Source: Comamonas sp. BIGb0124
GTDB lineage: Bacteria; Pseudomonadota; Gammaproteobacteria; Burkholderiales; Burkholderiaceae_C
DNA length: 64,000 nucleotides
Direction: 5' to 3'
Assembly: GCF_003752175.1 (NCBI RefSeq)
Contig: NZ_RJVF01000010.1
Coordinates: 310,001 to 374,000 of the forward strand
In this document: positions 1 to 8,741 of the stretch, piece by piece
Numbering within the stretch: position 1 is the stretch's first letter
How the letters are laid out: each line of letters opens with the position of its first letter
The notes under the pieces: generated by a model
What the model was told of the DNA's origin: nothing
The model's database searches: none
Seen by the model: only the letters and a program-made list of their open reading frames with translations
Position numbers and translations under genes: made by a program

Positions 1-1
1 T

Positions 2-160
2 CCGCTGCCCCACGAATACCAGGGACCGCGCTACAGCCTGGCATTCTTCTGCCAGGCCAATATGGATGTGACGATCGAAGGGCCGGGCAAGAAGTACCCG
101 CCCATCAGCGCCGACGACTATCTGCGCCAGCGCATCGCGGCGAACTTCGCCAAATACTGA
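2..160 (+). CDS. Isopenicillin-N-synthase-like 2OG-Fe(II) oxygenase, C-terminal fragment
   Basis: Only the last 52 codons are present, read from base 2 to the TGA at 158-160; the start lies outside the window. The translation keeps the Arg-x-Ser of the 2-oxoglutarate binding site (RYSLAFF) and the typical tail in which a YPPISADDYL segment is followed by a short helix. This matches the C-terminus of non-haem iron, 2-oxoglutarate-dependent dioxygenases of the isopenicillin N synthase family. The substrate cannot be inferred. It converges on the otnI gene across 76 bases in which I see no clear terminator. Confidence 0.7.
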   Translation, partial: PLPHEYQGPRYSLAFFCQANMDVTIEGPGKKYPPISADDYLRQRIAANFAKY

Positions 161-236
161 GCGCCTCGGTATCGACTCGCACGCCGCGCATGTCGGCACG
201 GAAAATCCGGATGCAGCTGCGCGGCTTGGTCTGTCT

Positions 237-1037
237 TCAGCCCAGCCAGGGGGCGAGCCAGCCCAGCCCGTCGCGGGTGGCATGCGGCGCCGTGCCGCGG
301 GCGGGGCGGTATTCGCAGCCGATCCAGCCGTCGAACTGCAGTTCGTCGAGCAGCTTGAACAGGTAGGTGTAGTTCAGCTCGCCCACGTCGGGTTCGTGGC
401 GCTCGGGCACGCCCGCGATCTGGATGTGGCCGACGCGGCCGGTCGGCAGGTAGTGGCGGATCTTCATGGCCAGGTCGCCTTCGACGATCTGCGCATGGTA
501 GAGGTCCATCTGCACCTTCACATTGGGGGCACCGATGCGCGCGATCAGGGCATGGGCCTGGTCCTGGCGGCTGAGGAAAAAGCCGGGCATGTCGCGGCCG
601 TTGATGGGCTCGATCAGGATGTCGATGCCGTGCGGTGCGGCCAGCGCCGCAGCGGCCTGCAGGTTGGCGACATAGGTGGCCTCGACTTCGGCGGCCGTGC
701 TGCCGGCCGGCACCAGGCCCGCCATCACATGGATGCGGGGGCAGCTCAGCGTGCCCGCGTAGGCGATGGCTTTCTCGATGCCCGCGATGAACTCCGACTC
801 GCGCCCGGCCACGCAGGCGATGCCGCGCTCGCCGGCATCCCAGTCGCCGGGAGGCGCGTTGAACAGCACCTGCTGCAGGCCATGTTCTTGCAATTGCGCA
901 GCGATCTCATCGGCCGGATGGGCGTAGGGGAACAGGTACTCCACGGCCTGGAAGCCGTCGCGCGAGGCGGCGGCGAATCGGTCCATGAACGCCACATCGT
1001 TGTAGAGCATGGTCAGGTTGGCGGCGAAACGGGGCAT
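237..1037 (-). CDS. otnI: 2-oxo-tetronate isomerase (hydroxypyruvate isomerase family)
   Basis: 266 residues from the ATG at 1037; an upstream in-frame start at 1088 would add 17 residues that look non-homologous. The sequence reads as a xylose-isomerase-like TIM barrel of the Hyi/OtnI family: N-terminal [12 protein letters not shown], a central LIEPINGRD with the conserved Glu, and a C-terminal GWIGCEYRP with a second conserved Glu. The family interconverts 2-oxo- and 3-oxo-tetronate, or hydroxypyruvate and tartronate semialdehyde. Its place as the last gene of a cluster with otnC, otnK and ltnD favours the 2-oxo-tetronate role in L-threonate catabolism in the cytoplasm. Confidence 0.88.
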   Translation of the reverse strand: MPRFAANLTMLYNDVAFMDRFAAASRDGFQAVEYLFPYAHPADEIAAQLQEHGLQQVLFNAPPGDWDAGERGIACVAGRESEFIAGIEKAIAYAGTLSCPRIHVMAGLVPAGSTAAEVEATYVANLQAAAALAAPHGIDILIEPINGRDMPGFFLSRQDQAHALIARIGAPNVKVQMDLYHAQIVEGDLAMKIRHYLPTGRVGHIQIAGVPERHEPDVGELNYTYLFKLLDELQFDGWIGCEYRPARGTAPHATRDGLGWLAPWLG

Positions 1038-1124
1038 GTCGGGTTTTCCTCTTGCTTCTTGCTGGGAGCGGTGCGCCGAGCGGCGCACGCAGGGAACGTC
1101 AAAAACAGGCGTGCGGGCGATCGC

Positions 1125-1847
1125 TCACCACGCGGCGCCGAACACGCGGCGCAGTTCGGCGATGTGCTCGGGCGCCAGCGCGGCGGGCTGGGGCTGGCAG
1201 ATCATCCACAGGCGGGCGGTTTCTTCGAGCTCTTCGAGCGTGGCCATGGCTGCGGCCGGGGTGTCGTGCCACACATTCGGACCCAGGCGGGCGAGCATCA
1301 CGGCCCGGATGGGGCTGCCCGCCTGCGCGTACTGCTCGATGGCCTCCACCACCGCCTGTGCCGCTTCGGGCGCGCCCGGCCGGTGATAGGGAATGTGCGG
1401 GACATGGCCCACCTTCATGACGAAGTAGGGCGTGATCGGCGGCAGCAGTTCGGCGAAAGCCGGCGGTGTTCCGGGTTGGCGGTCGGCAGTGGCCCCCGCC
1501 ATGAGCGAACAGGCCACCAGATGCGTGCTGTGGGTGTGGATGACGCAACGCGCAGGCGAGGCCGTGCGGGCGCTGGCCTCGTAGATGCGACGGTGCAGCA
1601 CGATGGTCTTGCTGGCGCGGTCGCCGCCGATCTGAACACCGGCGTCGTCGAGCAGCGCCAGGCGCTCGGGGGTCAACTGGCCCAGGCAGGCATCGGTCGG
1701 CGTGATCAGAAAACCTTGCGCCAGCTTGACGCTGATGTTGCCGGCCGTGGCGTGCACATAACCGCGCGTGAACAGTTCGCGGCCGACGCGGCAGATTTCC
1801 GTCCGGGCTTCGTCTTCGGAGAGATATAGGGGCGTGGAGTCGCTCAT
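1125..1847 (-). CDS. otnC: 3-oxo-tetronate 4-phosphate decarboxylase (class II aldolase family)
   Basis: 240 residues from the ATG at 1847 (MSDSTPLYL); a GTG at 1874 would add nine residues and cannot be excluded because neither start has a strong Shine-Dalgarno. It is a class II aldolase/adducin fold protein: the HATAGNISVK phosphate-binding segment (about residues 32-41) and the metal-binding His104-x-His106 in CVIHTHSTH are visible. In the tetronate pathway this enzyme decarboxylates 3-oxo-tetronate 4-phosphate to dihydroxyacetone phosphate. It lies 79 bases downstream of otnK and 87 bases upstream of otnI, consistent with one transcript. Confidence 0.88.
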   Translation of the reverse strand: MSDSTPLYLSEDEARTEICRVGRELFTRGYVHATAGNISVKLAQGFLITPTDACLGQLTPERLALLDDAGVQIGGDRASKTIVLHRRIYEASARTASPARCVIHTHSTHLVACSLMAGATADRQPGTPPAFAELLPPITPYFVMKVGHVPHIPYHRPGAPEAAQAVVEAIEQYAQAGSPIRAVMLARLGPNVWHDTPAAAMATLEELEETARLWMICQPQPAALAPEHIAELRRVFGAAW

Positions 1848-1926
1848 GGGAATCCGATGGAGGAATGGAAACACGCAGCACCGGCACGGCGCTGCGTCTT
1901 CGAGCCTGAGAAAAGAGAGACGGGGG

Positions 1927-3213
1927 TCAGGCCGCGCAGGCTGCGAATGCCTTCGTGAAAAAGTCCGCGGTACCGAAGTTACCCGACTTCAGCGTGATGT
2001 GCAGCCCGTCCGGAGCCGCCGGCGCCAGCGCGTGGCACCACGGCACGCCCGGATCGATCTGGCCACCGATGCGCATCTGCGCGATCTCCAGCGCCTGGAC
2101 GCAGGCGCCCGAGGTCTCGCCGCCCGCCACCACCAGTTGGCGCACGCCCAGCTCGACCAGACCGCGTGCAATGCCCGCGATGGTCTGTTCGACGAGCGTG
2201 CCGGCAGCCTCCACGCCCAGCTTGCTCTGGATGGACTTGACCGCAGAGGTGTCTGCCGTGGAGTAGATCAGCACCGGACCGCCGGCGATCTTGTCGCCGG
2301 CCCAGGCCAGGGCTTCGGCGCACACGTCGACGCCGGCGGCAATGCGCAGCGGGTCGATGGCCAGCGCGGGGCGGCCCGACTGGATGAAATGCATCACCTG
2401 CTGGTTGGTCGCCACCGAACAGCTGCCCGAGACGATCGCCTTCAGCCCCGATGCCGGCGGCAAGACCGCAGCCTGGCTCGAGGGCGCGATGCCGAAGTTG
2501 GCCGGCAATGCAATCGCCACGCCCGAGCCGGCCGTCACCAGCGCCATGTCGCGCAGGGCCGGACCCAGCCGCAGCAGGTCGTCGTTCGAGACGGCATCGA
2601 CGATGGCGATCGACACGCCTTGCTCGCGCAGCGCGGCGATGCGCTCGCGGATGGCCGCTTCGCCGCGGGCCACCACCGCATGGTCGATCAATCCCACCTG
2701 GCGTGCCGTCTGCGCCTGCAGCACACGCACCAGGTTGGGGTCGGTCATCGGCGTGAGCGGATGGTTCTGCATGCCGCTTTCGTTGAGCAGCACGTCGCCC
2801 GCGAACAGGTAGCCCTTGAACACCGTGCGCTTGTTGTCCGGGAACGCCGGCGTGGCGATGGTGAAATCGCTGCCCAGCGCATCCATCAGCGCATCCGTGA
2901 CCGGGCCGATGTTGCCCTGGGGCGTGCTGTCGAAGGTCGAGCAGTACTTGAAGTAGATCTGCTGCGCGCCCTGGTCGCGCAGCCAGGCCAGGGCCTGCAG
3001 CGATTGCGCCACGGCTTCGGCAGGGGCGACGGTGCGCGACTTGAGCGCGACGACCACGGCATCGGCTTCGGTGTCGAGCGGGCCGTCGGGCACGCCGATG
3101 GTCTGCACCACCCGCATGCCGGCGCGCACGAGGTTATTGGCCAGATCGGTGGCGCCGGTGAAGTCGTCTGCAATGCAGCCGATGCGCAGCGTGGCGGGAG
3201 CGTGTGTCGTCAT
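1927..3213 (-). CDS. otnK: 3-oxo-tetronate kinase (four-carbon acid sugar kinase family)
   Basis: 428 residues, the usual length for DUF1537/OtnK kinases. The N-terminal substrate domain starts with the family hallmark IADDFTGATDLA (residues about 14-25). The C-terminal nucleotide-binding domain carries the Gly-rich VVAGGETSGACVQAL. OtnK phosphorylates 3-oxo-tetronate on C4, supplying the substrate of OtnC. It begins four bases after the ltnD stop, so the two are almost certainly cotranscribed. Family and role are clear from sequence and neighbours; the preference for the L- or D-stereoisomer rests on the adjacent LtnD. Confidence 0.92.
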   Translation of the reverse strand: MTTHAPATLRIGCIADDFTGATDLANNLVRAGMRVVQTIGVPDGPLDTEADAVVVALKSRTVAPAEAVAQSLQALAWLRDQGAQQIYFKYCSTFDSTPQGNIGPVTDALMDALGSDFTIATPAFPDNKRTVFKGYLFAGDVLLNESGMQNHPLTPMTDPNLVRVLQAQTARQVGLIDHAVVARGEAAIRERIAALREQGVSIAIVDAVSNDDLLRLGPALRDMALVTAGSGVAIALPANFGIAPSSQAAVLPPASGLKAIVSGSCSVATNQQVMHFIQSGRPALAIDPLRIAAGVDVCAEALAWAGDKIAGGPVLIYSTADTSAVKSIQSKLGVEAAGTLVEQTIAGIARGLVELGVRQLVVAGGETSGACVQALEIAQMRIGGQIDPGVPWCHALAPAAPDGLHITLKSGNFGTADFFTKAFAACAA

Positions 3214-3217
3214 GCCG

Positions 3218-4114
3218 TCACTCCTTGCCCGCGGGCAGGGTGATGCCCGGGAAAATCTTGATCACGGCGCTGTCGTCTTCCTTGGCGTAACCCGCCGTCG
3301 AGGCCTGCATGAACATCTGGTGCGCGGTCGCCGCCAGCGGCAGCGGGAATTTGCTGGCGCGCGCGGTGTCGAGCACCAGGCCCAGGTCCTTGACGAAGAT
3401 GTCGACGGCCGACAGCGGCGTGTAGTCGCCCGCCAGCACGTGGGCCATGCGGTTCTCGAACATCCAGCTGTTGCCCGCGCTGTTCGTGATCACTTCGTAC
3501 AGGCCGGCGGCATCGACGCCTTCGCGCAGGCCCAGGGCCATGGCTTCGGCCGCCACCGCGATGTGCACGCCCGCCAGCAACTGGTTGATGATCTTCACCT
3601 TGCTGCCCGCGCCGGCCTGGTCGCCCAGGCGGTAGACCTTGCCCGCCATGTTGTCGAGCACCTCGCCCGCCACCGCATAGGCTTCCGGCCGGGCCGAGGT
3701 CATCATCGTCATCTGGCCCGAAGCCGCCTTCGCCGCGCCGCCCGAGATCGGGCCGTCCACATACAGGATGCCGGCTTCGGCCAGGCGGGCTTCCAATGCG
3801 ATCGACCAGTTCGGGTCGACCGTCGAGCACATCACGAACACGCTGCCGGCCTTCATGGCCGCGGCTGCGCCCTGTTCGCCGAACAGCACCGACTCGGTCT
3901 GCGCGGCGTTGACCACCACCGAGATCACCACATCGACCCGTGCCGCCAGATCGGCCGGCGAGCTGCAGGCCACGCCGCCGTCCTTGGCGAAATCGGCTGC
4001 GCTGCCGGGACGCACGTCGCAGGCGTGCACGTTGTAGCCATTGTTGCGCAGGGTTTTGGCGATGCCCAGGCCCATGGCGCCCAGTCCGATGACGCCGACG
4101 TTCTTGGTGGTCAT
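3218..4114 (-). CDS. ltnD: L-threonate dehydrogenase (beta-hydroxyacid dehydrogenase family)
   Basis: 298 residues with the beta-hydroxyacid dehydrogenase layout: an N-terminal Rossmann motif GLGAMG at about residues 10-15, the substrate loop VDGPISGGAAKAASG at about 118-132, and the catalytic-Lys helix KIINQLLAG. It oxidises L-threonate to 2-oxo-tetronate with NAD+, the first step of the pathway completed by OtnI, OtnK and OtnC. The order permease-ltnD-otnK-otnC-otnI puts uptake and oxidation first. Related family members use tartronate semialdehyde or D-threonate; the presence of otnI fits the L-threonate branch, which needs the isomerase. Confidence 0.85.
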   Translation of the reverse strand: MTTKNVGVIGLGAMGLGIAKTLRNNGYNVHACDVRPGSAADFAKDGGVACSSPADLAARVDVVISVVVNAAQTESVLFGEQGAAAAMKAGSVFVMCSTVDPNWSIALEARLAEAGILYVDGPISGGAAKAASGQMTMMTSARPEAYAVAGEVLDNMAGKVYRLGDQAGAGSKVKIINQLLAGVHIAVAAEAMALGLREGVDAAGLYEVITNSAGNSWMFENRMAHVLAGDYTPLSAVDIFVKDLGLVLDTARASKFPLPLAATAHQMFMQASTAGYAKEDDSAVIKIFPGITLPAGKE

Positions 4115-4160
4115 GTCGAGAAGATTCCTACAGAGAGAATGAAAACAGGGAGGCAGGTCG

Positions 4161-5528
4161 TCAGACGACCAGTGCCCAGATGGCCCAGGTCAGGAGGAAG
4201 CCGGCGGCGCCCAGCACGGTGGTCAGCACCGTCCAGCTGCGCAGCCCGTCGGCCACGCTCAGGCCCAGGTAACGGGTCACGATCCAGAAGCCCGAATCGT
4301 TGACGTGCGACAGCCCCAGGCCGCCGAAGCCGATGGCCACCACGAGCAAGGCGACCTGCAATGCAGTGAAGCTGCCCGAAGCGATGGTTTCGGCCAGCAG
4401 GCCGCAGGTGGTCAGGATGGCCACGGTGGCCGACCCTTGCGCGGCGCGCAGCGCCAGCGAGATCAGAAAGCCCAGCAGAATGAGCGGCAGGCCCGTTGCG
4501 GCCAGGCTCTGCGACAGCGCCGCACCGATGCCGCTCACGGTCAACACCTTGGCGAACACGCCGCCTGCGCCTGTGACCAGAATCACCGTGGCGGCGGGCG
4601 GCAGGGCGGACTCCATCACGTTGTTGGTGTGGCTGCGGCTCCAGCCCAGCGGACGCACCAGCAGCACAAAAGCCAGGCCGATGGCCACCATCAGCGCGAA
4701 CACGGGTGCACCGATAAACGACAGCACATCACGAACCGGGTCACCCTTGGGCAGCATCGTTGCACCCGTGGTACCCAGCATGATCAGGCCCAGCGGAATC
4801 AGGATCAACGCCAGGATGGCGCCGACGCTGGGACGCTTGGTCGAGGCGGTGTCGGACGTTTCTGGCGACGAGCCGAACTGCTCGAACTGTTCGGCGGTGG
4901 TCTTCAGCATGGTGTATTCGCGCAGGTTCAGCCAGCGGCCCACATACTGCGCCAGCCAGGCCAGCGGCACACAGATCGCCAGGCCGATGAGCGTGATCCA
5001 GCCCACGTCGGCGCTCACCACGGCAGCACCCCCGACGATGCCCGGGTGCGGCGGCACCACCACGTGCACGGCCAGCATGATGCCGGCCACCGGCAGGCCG
5101 TACTTCACCGGATTCACGCCCGCGGCTTTGCAGAAGCCGTAGACGATGGGAATCAGGATGATGAAACCGACATCGAAAAAGACGGGAATCGCCAGCACCA
5201 GTGCAGAGGCGGTCAGCGCCGCCGGCACCCGTTTGGGTCCGAGGATCTGCGTGAAGCGGTTGGCCAGCGTGCTGGCGCCGCCCGAGACCTCGATCATGCG
5301 GCCCAGCATGGCACCCAGCGCGACAAGAATGGCCACCGAGCCCAGCGTACCCCCCATGCCCGAGATCAGCGTCGGGACGATGTCTCCCATGGGAATGCCG
5401 GTGGCGATGGCGACCAGCAGGCTGACGACCAGCAGGGCCACGAAAGCCTGAACCTGGAAGCGGATGATCAACAGCAGCAGCAGCCCGATGCTGGCCGCAG
5501 CAATGCTCAGTAATGCAAGGGTGGACAT
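4161..5528 (-). CDS. GntP-family sugar-acid permease
   Basis: 455 residues from the ATG at 5528, preceded by GAGGAG about 12 bases upstream. An in-frame upstream start at 5603 would overlap the operator palindrome and is less likely. The protein is strongly hydrophobic, with 12 or more predicted helices, and carries GntP-family segments such as PVFFDVGFIILIP and HVVVPPHPG. The family imports gluconate and related sugar acids by proton symport in the inner membrane. As the first gene of the threonate cluster, 46 bases before ltnD, it most likely imports L-threonate or a related four-carbon acid. Confidence 0.88.
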   Translation of the reverse strand: MSTLALLSIAAASIGLLLLLIIRFQVQAFVALLVVSLLVAIATGIPMGDIVPTLISGMGGTLGSVAILVALGAMLGRMIEVSGGASTLANRFTQILGPKRVPAALTASALVLAIPVFFDVGFIILIPIVYGFCKAAGVNPVKYGLPVAGIMLAVHVVVPPHPGIVGGAAVVSADVGWITLIGLAICVPLAWLAQYVGRWLNLREYTMLKTTAEQFEQFGSSPETSDTASTKRPSVGAILALILIPLGLIMLGTTGATMLPKGDPVRDVLSFIGAPVFALMVAIGLAFVLLVRPLGWSRSHTNNVMESALPPAATVILVTGAGGVFAKVLTVSGIGAALSQSLAATGLPLILLGFLISLALRAAQGSATVAILTTCGLLAETIASGSFTALQVALLVVAIGFGGLGLSHVNDSGFWIVTRYLGLSVADGLRSWTVLTTVLGAAGFLLTWAIWALVV

Positions 5529-5586
5529 GACCTGAGGGTCTCCTCTAAGCGTTTTGAAAAAGCTTCGCGCACCGGCGAGGCCCATT

Positions 5587-5609
5587 ATTTGTATGGTCAT
5601 CATACAAAT
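5587..5609. promoter_or_regulatory. 23-bp palindrome, probable operator of the threonate operon
   Basis: Perfect 9-bp arms ATTTGTATG and CATACAAAT are separated by GTCAT. The site lies 58 bp upstream of the permease ATG, in the gap between the FadR-type regulator gene and the operon. On the minus strand the site contains a TATGAT -10-like hexamer, so a bound repressor would block initiation. TTGTAT/ATACAA-type palindromes are typical of FadR-subfamily GntR operators. Assigning it to the 5732-6499 regulator is inference from position. Confidence 0.6.
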
Positions 5610-5731
5610 TAAGTTACACGCCAGAACAAAGGGTAAACCCTAGGTTTGCAAATTTATTGGCCGACGCCGAATGGAGAGGGAGAAAGCCTGTGCAGACGTG
5701 ATGGCGAACAGATGCTAGGGTTTTCCACTAT

Positions 5732-6499
5732 TTAAGAGGGTTTTCCCAGAAGTTCGCGTGCCAGTCGGCCGCCGTCCTGCGCCCAGAACGAGGGGTCGGC
5801 CAGCCGGATACGTGTAATCGCATTGTTCATGTGCGAGGCTGCTGCATGGCGGGCAGCCGTGGCGTCGCCGGCCTCGATGGCTTTCACGATGAGGTCGTGT
5901 TCCTCGGTCACCGCTTGCGCGAAGTCGACTCGGCGCGCTTCGTTGGCGCGTGTCACACGGGTGGCCCCGCTCAGGAACTGGGCCAGGTAGTCCAGCGTAC
6001 GGATCAGAAACGGATTGCCGGCGGCCTGTGCGATGGCGCGGTGGAAAGCGACGTCTTCGGCCACGCCGTCGCGGCCCGACCGCACGGCCTGTGCCAGCTC
6101 GTCCACGGCCGCACGAATGCGCTCGATGTCGTCCGGCGTGCGACGGTACGCCGCGAGCTCCGCCACTTCGGCTTCGAGCGCGCGGCGCAGCTCGACGATC
6201 TGGATCACGGCTTCCTGCGAGGCCGAATGGGCGGGGTCGAACTGCAGCGGCTCGATGCCGGCGGCCTGCACATACACGCCGCTGCCTTGGCGCGACTCGA
6301 TCAATCCGACCGACTTGAGGCGCGACAGGGCCTCGCGGATCACGGTGCGGCTCACGCCGAACTGCTCGACCAGGACGGCCTCGGTGGGCAGCCGGTCGCC
6401 CGGCTGAAGCCGGCCGTCGCGGATTTCCGTTTCCAGCAGTCGGGCGACCTGGTCGGCCAGGCGGACGCCGGGTGTGAGGGGAGCAAAAACAGGCAGCAT
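5732..6499 (-). CDS. FadR-subfamily GntR transcriptional regulator (threonate operon)
   Basis: 255 residues. The N-terminal winged helix-turn-helix (about residues 10-78) contains LPTEAVLVEQFGVSRTVIREAL. It is followed by an all-helical FCD ligand domain with the His/Asp metal-binding pattern (DVAFHRAIAQAAGN, EEHDLIVKAI, ASHMNNA). It is read in the same direction as the threonate operon and ends 203 bases before the permease; that gap holds a 23-bp palindrome. It starts 31 bases after the upstream deaminase gene, so it could be cotranscribed with the ABC/deaminase operon. Control of the otn genes by a sugar-acid effector is the simplest reading. Confidence 0.82.
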   Translation of the reverse strand: MLPVFAPLTPGVRLADQVARLLETEIRDGRLQPGDRLPTEAVLVEQFGVSRTVIREALSRLKSVGLIESRQGSGVYVQAAGIEPLQFDPAHSASQEAVIQIVELRRALEAEVAELAAYRRTPDDIERIRAAVDELAQAVRSGRDGVAEDVAFHRAIAQAAGNPFLIRTLDYLAQFLSGATRVTRANEARRVDFAQAVTEEHDLIVKAIEAGDATAARHAAASHMNNAITRIRLADPSFWAQDGGRLARELLGKPS

Positions 6500-6530
6500 G
6501 CCGGACTTTAACCCAGGCCCGGCACGTCTT

Positions 6531-7049
6531 TCAGCGCGCAGGCCAGAAGTCCCGGTGCATGGCCACCACTTCGTCCTCGATGGCTTCGACGGGGCCGATC
6601 ACCTCGACCGGCTTCTGCCCGCTGGCGAACACCGTGCGGCAGGGCAGGGCCATGGTGGGGTTCTCGCCGTGGTCGCCGGTCAGCGCCAGCAGCCGGGTCT
6701 CGCTGATGCCATAGATCAGGCGCCCGATATTGCCCCAGTACTGCGTGCCCGCGCACATGGCGCAGGGCTCGGCATTGCTGACCAGGGTGCAGGCCCACAG
6801 GTAGTCGGCGTCGTACTGCGCGGCCGCACGCCGCACCAGCACCGACTCGGCATGGTTGACGGTGTCGACATTGCCCTGCGTATCGAGCACGGTCACGCCG
6901 TCGGGTGCCAGCAGCAGGGCGCCGAACGGATGGTGGCCTTCGGCCATGGCCTGGCGTGCCACCTCGTTGCAGCGGCGCAGGGCCTGCAGGATCTGGTCCG
7001 TCGCCAGCGGCACGTGTGCGGGGAAATCCAGGGTCATGGCCGTGCTCAT
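6531..7049 (-). CDS. Nucleoside/nucleobase deaminase (CDA superfamily)
   Basis: 172 residues from the ATG at 7049, which overlaps the permease stop in an ATGA and implies translational coupling; an internal ATG at 7037 is the alternative. The cytidine-deaminase-like zinc site is complete: H66-A-E68 (NHAES) and P95-C-x-x-C99 (EPCAMC). Length and layout are those of guanine/cytosine/tRNA-adenosine-type deaminases, but the sequence does not read as a housekeeping TadA. Being the last gene of an ABC-transporter operon, it probably deaminates the imported purine- or pyrimidine-like base. The exact substrate is unknown. Confidence 0.75.
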   Translation of the reverse strand: MSTAMTLDFPAHVPLATDQILQALRRCNEVARQAMAEGHHPFGALLLAPDGVTVLDTQGNVDTVNHAESVLVRRAAAQYDADYLWACTLVSNAEPCAMCAGTQYWGNIGRLIYGISETRLLALTGDHGENPTMALPCRTVFASGQKPVEVIGPVEAIEDEVVAMHRDFWPAR

Positions 7050-7813
7050 TCGCCGTGCGTGCTGCGGTGCGCCCAGGCCGTGGTGTGCTTTTCGAGGAAG
7101 CTGAACAGCTCGTACATCAGCATCGCCATCGCGCCCACCACCATCAGACCCGCAAAGGCCAGGCCCATCTGCATGGCCGAACCGGCCGAGATCAGCAGGT
7201 AACCGATGCCTTCGTTGGCTGCCGTCATCTCGGACACGGTGGTGCCGACGAACGCCAGCGTGATGGCGACCTTGAGCGAACCGTAGAAATAAGGCAGCGA
7301 GCGCGGCAGGCCGATCTTCATCAGCACGTCCCAGCGCTTGGCGCCCAGCACGCGCAGCACGTCCTCGAGCTCGGGCTCGAGTGTGGCCAGGCCGGTGGCG
7401 ATGTTGACCATGATGGGGAAGAAGCTGATGAGGAAAGCCGTCAGGATGGCCGGGCCGATGCCGATGCCGAACCACACCACCAGGATCGGCACGAAGGCCG
7501 CCTTGGGCAGTGCATTGAAAGCCGTCATCAGCGGATAGACCGCGGCATAGGCCAGGCGCGAGCTGCCGATCACGAAGCCCAGCAGCACGCCCACCACGAT
7601 GGCGATGCCGAAGCCTGCCATCGTGACCCAGAAGGTCCGCCAGGCGTGGCCGGCGATGATCCACTTGAACTCCAGGAACTGGTCCCAGATGCGCAGCGGG
7701 CTCGGGAAAATGAATTCCGAGACATTGAAGGCCGAGCAGATGATCTGCCACAGCACGATGGTCGCGGCCAGCAGGATCCAGGGCGACCAGATTTCGACTT
7801 GTTTTTTGTTCAT
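7046..7813 (-). CDS. ABC transporter permease (SsuC/TauC-like)
   Basis: 255 residues from the ATG at 7813 (MNKKQVEIW); the longer in-frame extension to 7909 is Arg/Pro-rich and overlaps the ATPase gene, so I reject it. About six transmembrane helices are visible, plus the cytoplasmic EAA loop (VLRVLGAKRWDVLMKIGLP) that docks to the ATPase. The family imports alkanesulfonates, taurine, nitrate or pyrimidine precursors with an NMT1/THI5-type binding protein. It lies between the ATPase gene (55-base gap) and the deaminase (4-base overlap), which suggests a nitrogenous ring substrate. Confidence 0.85.
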   Translation of the reverse strand: MNKKQVEIWSPWILLAATIVLWQIICSAFNVSEFIFPSPLRIWDQFLEFKWIIAGHAWRTFWVTMAGFGIAIVVGVLLGFVIGSSRLAYAAVYPLMTAFNALPKAAFVPILVVWFGIGIGPAILTAFLISFFPIMVNIATGLATLEPELEDVLRVLGAKRWDVLMKIGLPRSLPYFYGSLKVAITLAFVGTTVSEMTAANEGIGYLLISAGSAMQMGLAFAGLMVVGAMAMLMYELFSFLEKHTTAWAHRSTHGE

Positions 7814-7868
7814 GGCGAGACGAGAGATGTACGGGGCCAGAGGGCGGCGGCGCGGGCGTGCATCGCCC

Positions 7869-8714
7869 TCACTGGCCGATGACGGCCGAGCCGCCGGCGG
7901 TGGACGCACCTTGCCGGATCGCGCCGATGTGGCCGCGCAGTTCCAGCACGATGTCGGTGAACTCCTTGGTGTAGGTCACCTCGAGTTCCCGCGGGCGCGG
8001 CAGCTCGATCTCGCGGCGAACCATGAACCGTCCCGGGCTCTTGCTCATCACATAGACCGTGTCGGCCAGGAACACCGATTCGCGCAGGTCGTGCGTCACC
8101 AGGATCACGTTGAATTTCTGCTCCGTCCAGAGGTCGCGCAGAATGCACCACAGTTCTTCGCGCGTGAACGCGTCGAGCGCACCGAAGGGCTCGTCGAGCA
8201 GCAGCATCTTGGGTTCGTGGATGAGCGCGCGGCAGATCGAGGCCCGCTGCTGCATGCCGCCCGAGAGCTGCCAGGGGAACTTGTCCTCGTAACCGCCCAG
8301 GCCCACCTTCTGCAGCAGCCGGCGTGCCCGTTCCTCGTACTCCTTGCGTTTGGCCTTGTACGTCGAGCGGTAGGGCTCCACGATCTCCAGCGGCAGCAGC
8401 ACGTTGTCCACCGTCGTGCGCCAGGGCAGCAGCGACGGCGACTGGAAAGCCATGCCGGAGATCTTCAGCGGTCCCGTCACGGGCTGGCCGTCGATGAAGA
8501 TCTTGCCGATCGACGGCATGCGCAGACCGGTCGTCAACTTCATGAACGTCGACTTGCCGCAGCCCGACGGACCGACGATGGCGATGAACTCGCCCTCCTT
8601 GACCTGCAGGTTGATGCCTTCGACGGCAAAGTGGTTGGCGCGCAGCAACTCGTCGTTGTAGGCCAGCCAGACGTCGCGGAAATCGACGAAGGGGCGGGAT
8701 GCGGTTTCTTGCAT
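7869..8714 (-). CDS. ABC transporter ATP-binding protein (SsuB/TauB-like)
   Basis: 281 residues. All ATPase motifs are present: Walker A GPSGCGKST (48-56), Q-loop FQSPSLLPW (about 90-98), signature LSGGMQQR (150-157), Walker B MLLLDEPF (170-177) and H-loop VTHD (near 207). It powers the importer formed with the permease at 7046-7813 and the binding protein at 8742-9770. The protein is longer than a typical TauB, with a C-terminal tail of about 50 residues beyond the core fold. All three genes run in the same direction with gaps of 27 and 55 bases. Confidence 0.9.
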   Translation of the reverse strand: MQETASRPFVDFRDVWLAYNDELLRANHFAVEGINLQVKEGEFIAIVGPSGCGKSTFMKLTTGLRMPSIGKIFIDGQPVTGPLKISGMAFQSPSLLPWRTTVDNVLLPLEIVEPYRSTYKAKRKEYEERARRLLQKVGLGGYEDKFPWQLSGGMQQRASICRALIHEPKMLLLDEPFGALDAFTREELWCILRDLWTEQKFNVILVTHDLRESVFLADTVYVMSKSPGRFMVRREIELPRPRELEVTYTKEFTDIVLELRGHIGAIRQGASTAGGSAVIGQ

Positions 8715-8741
8715 GGGGCGGTTCTTCGAGTGATCGTCGGA

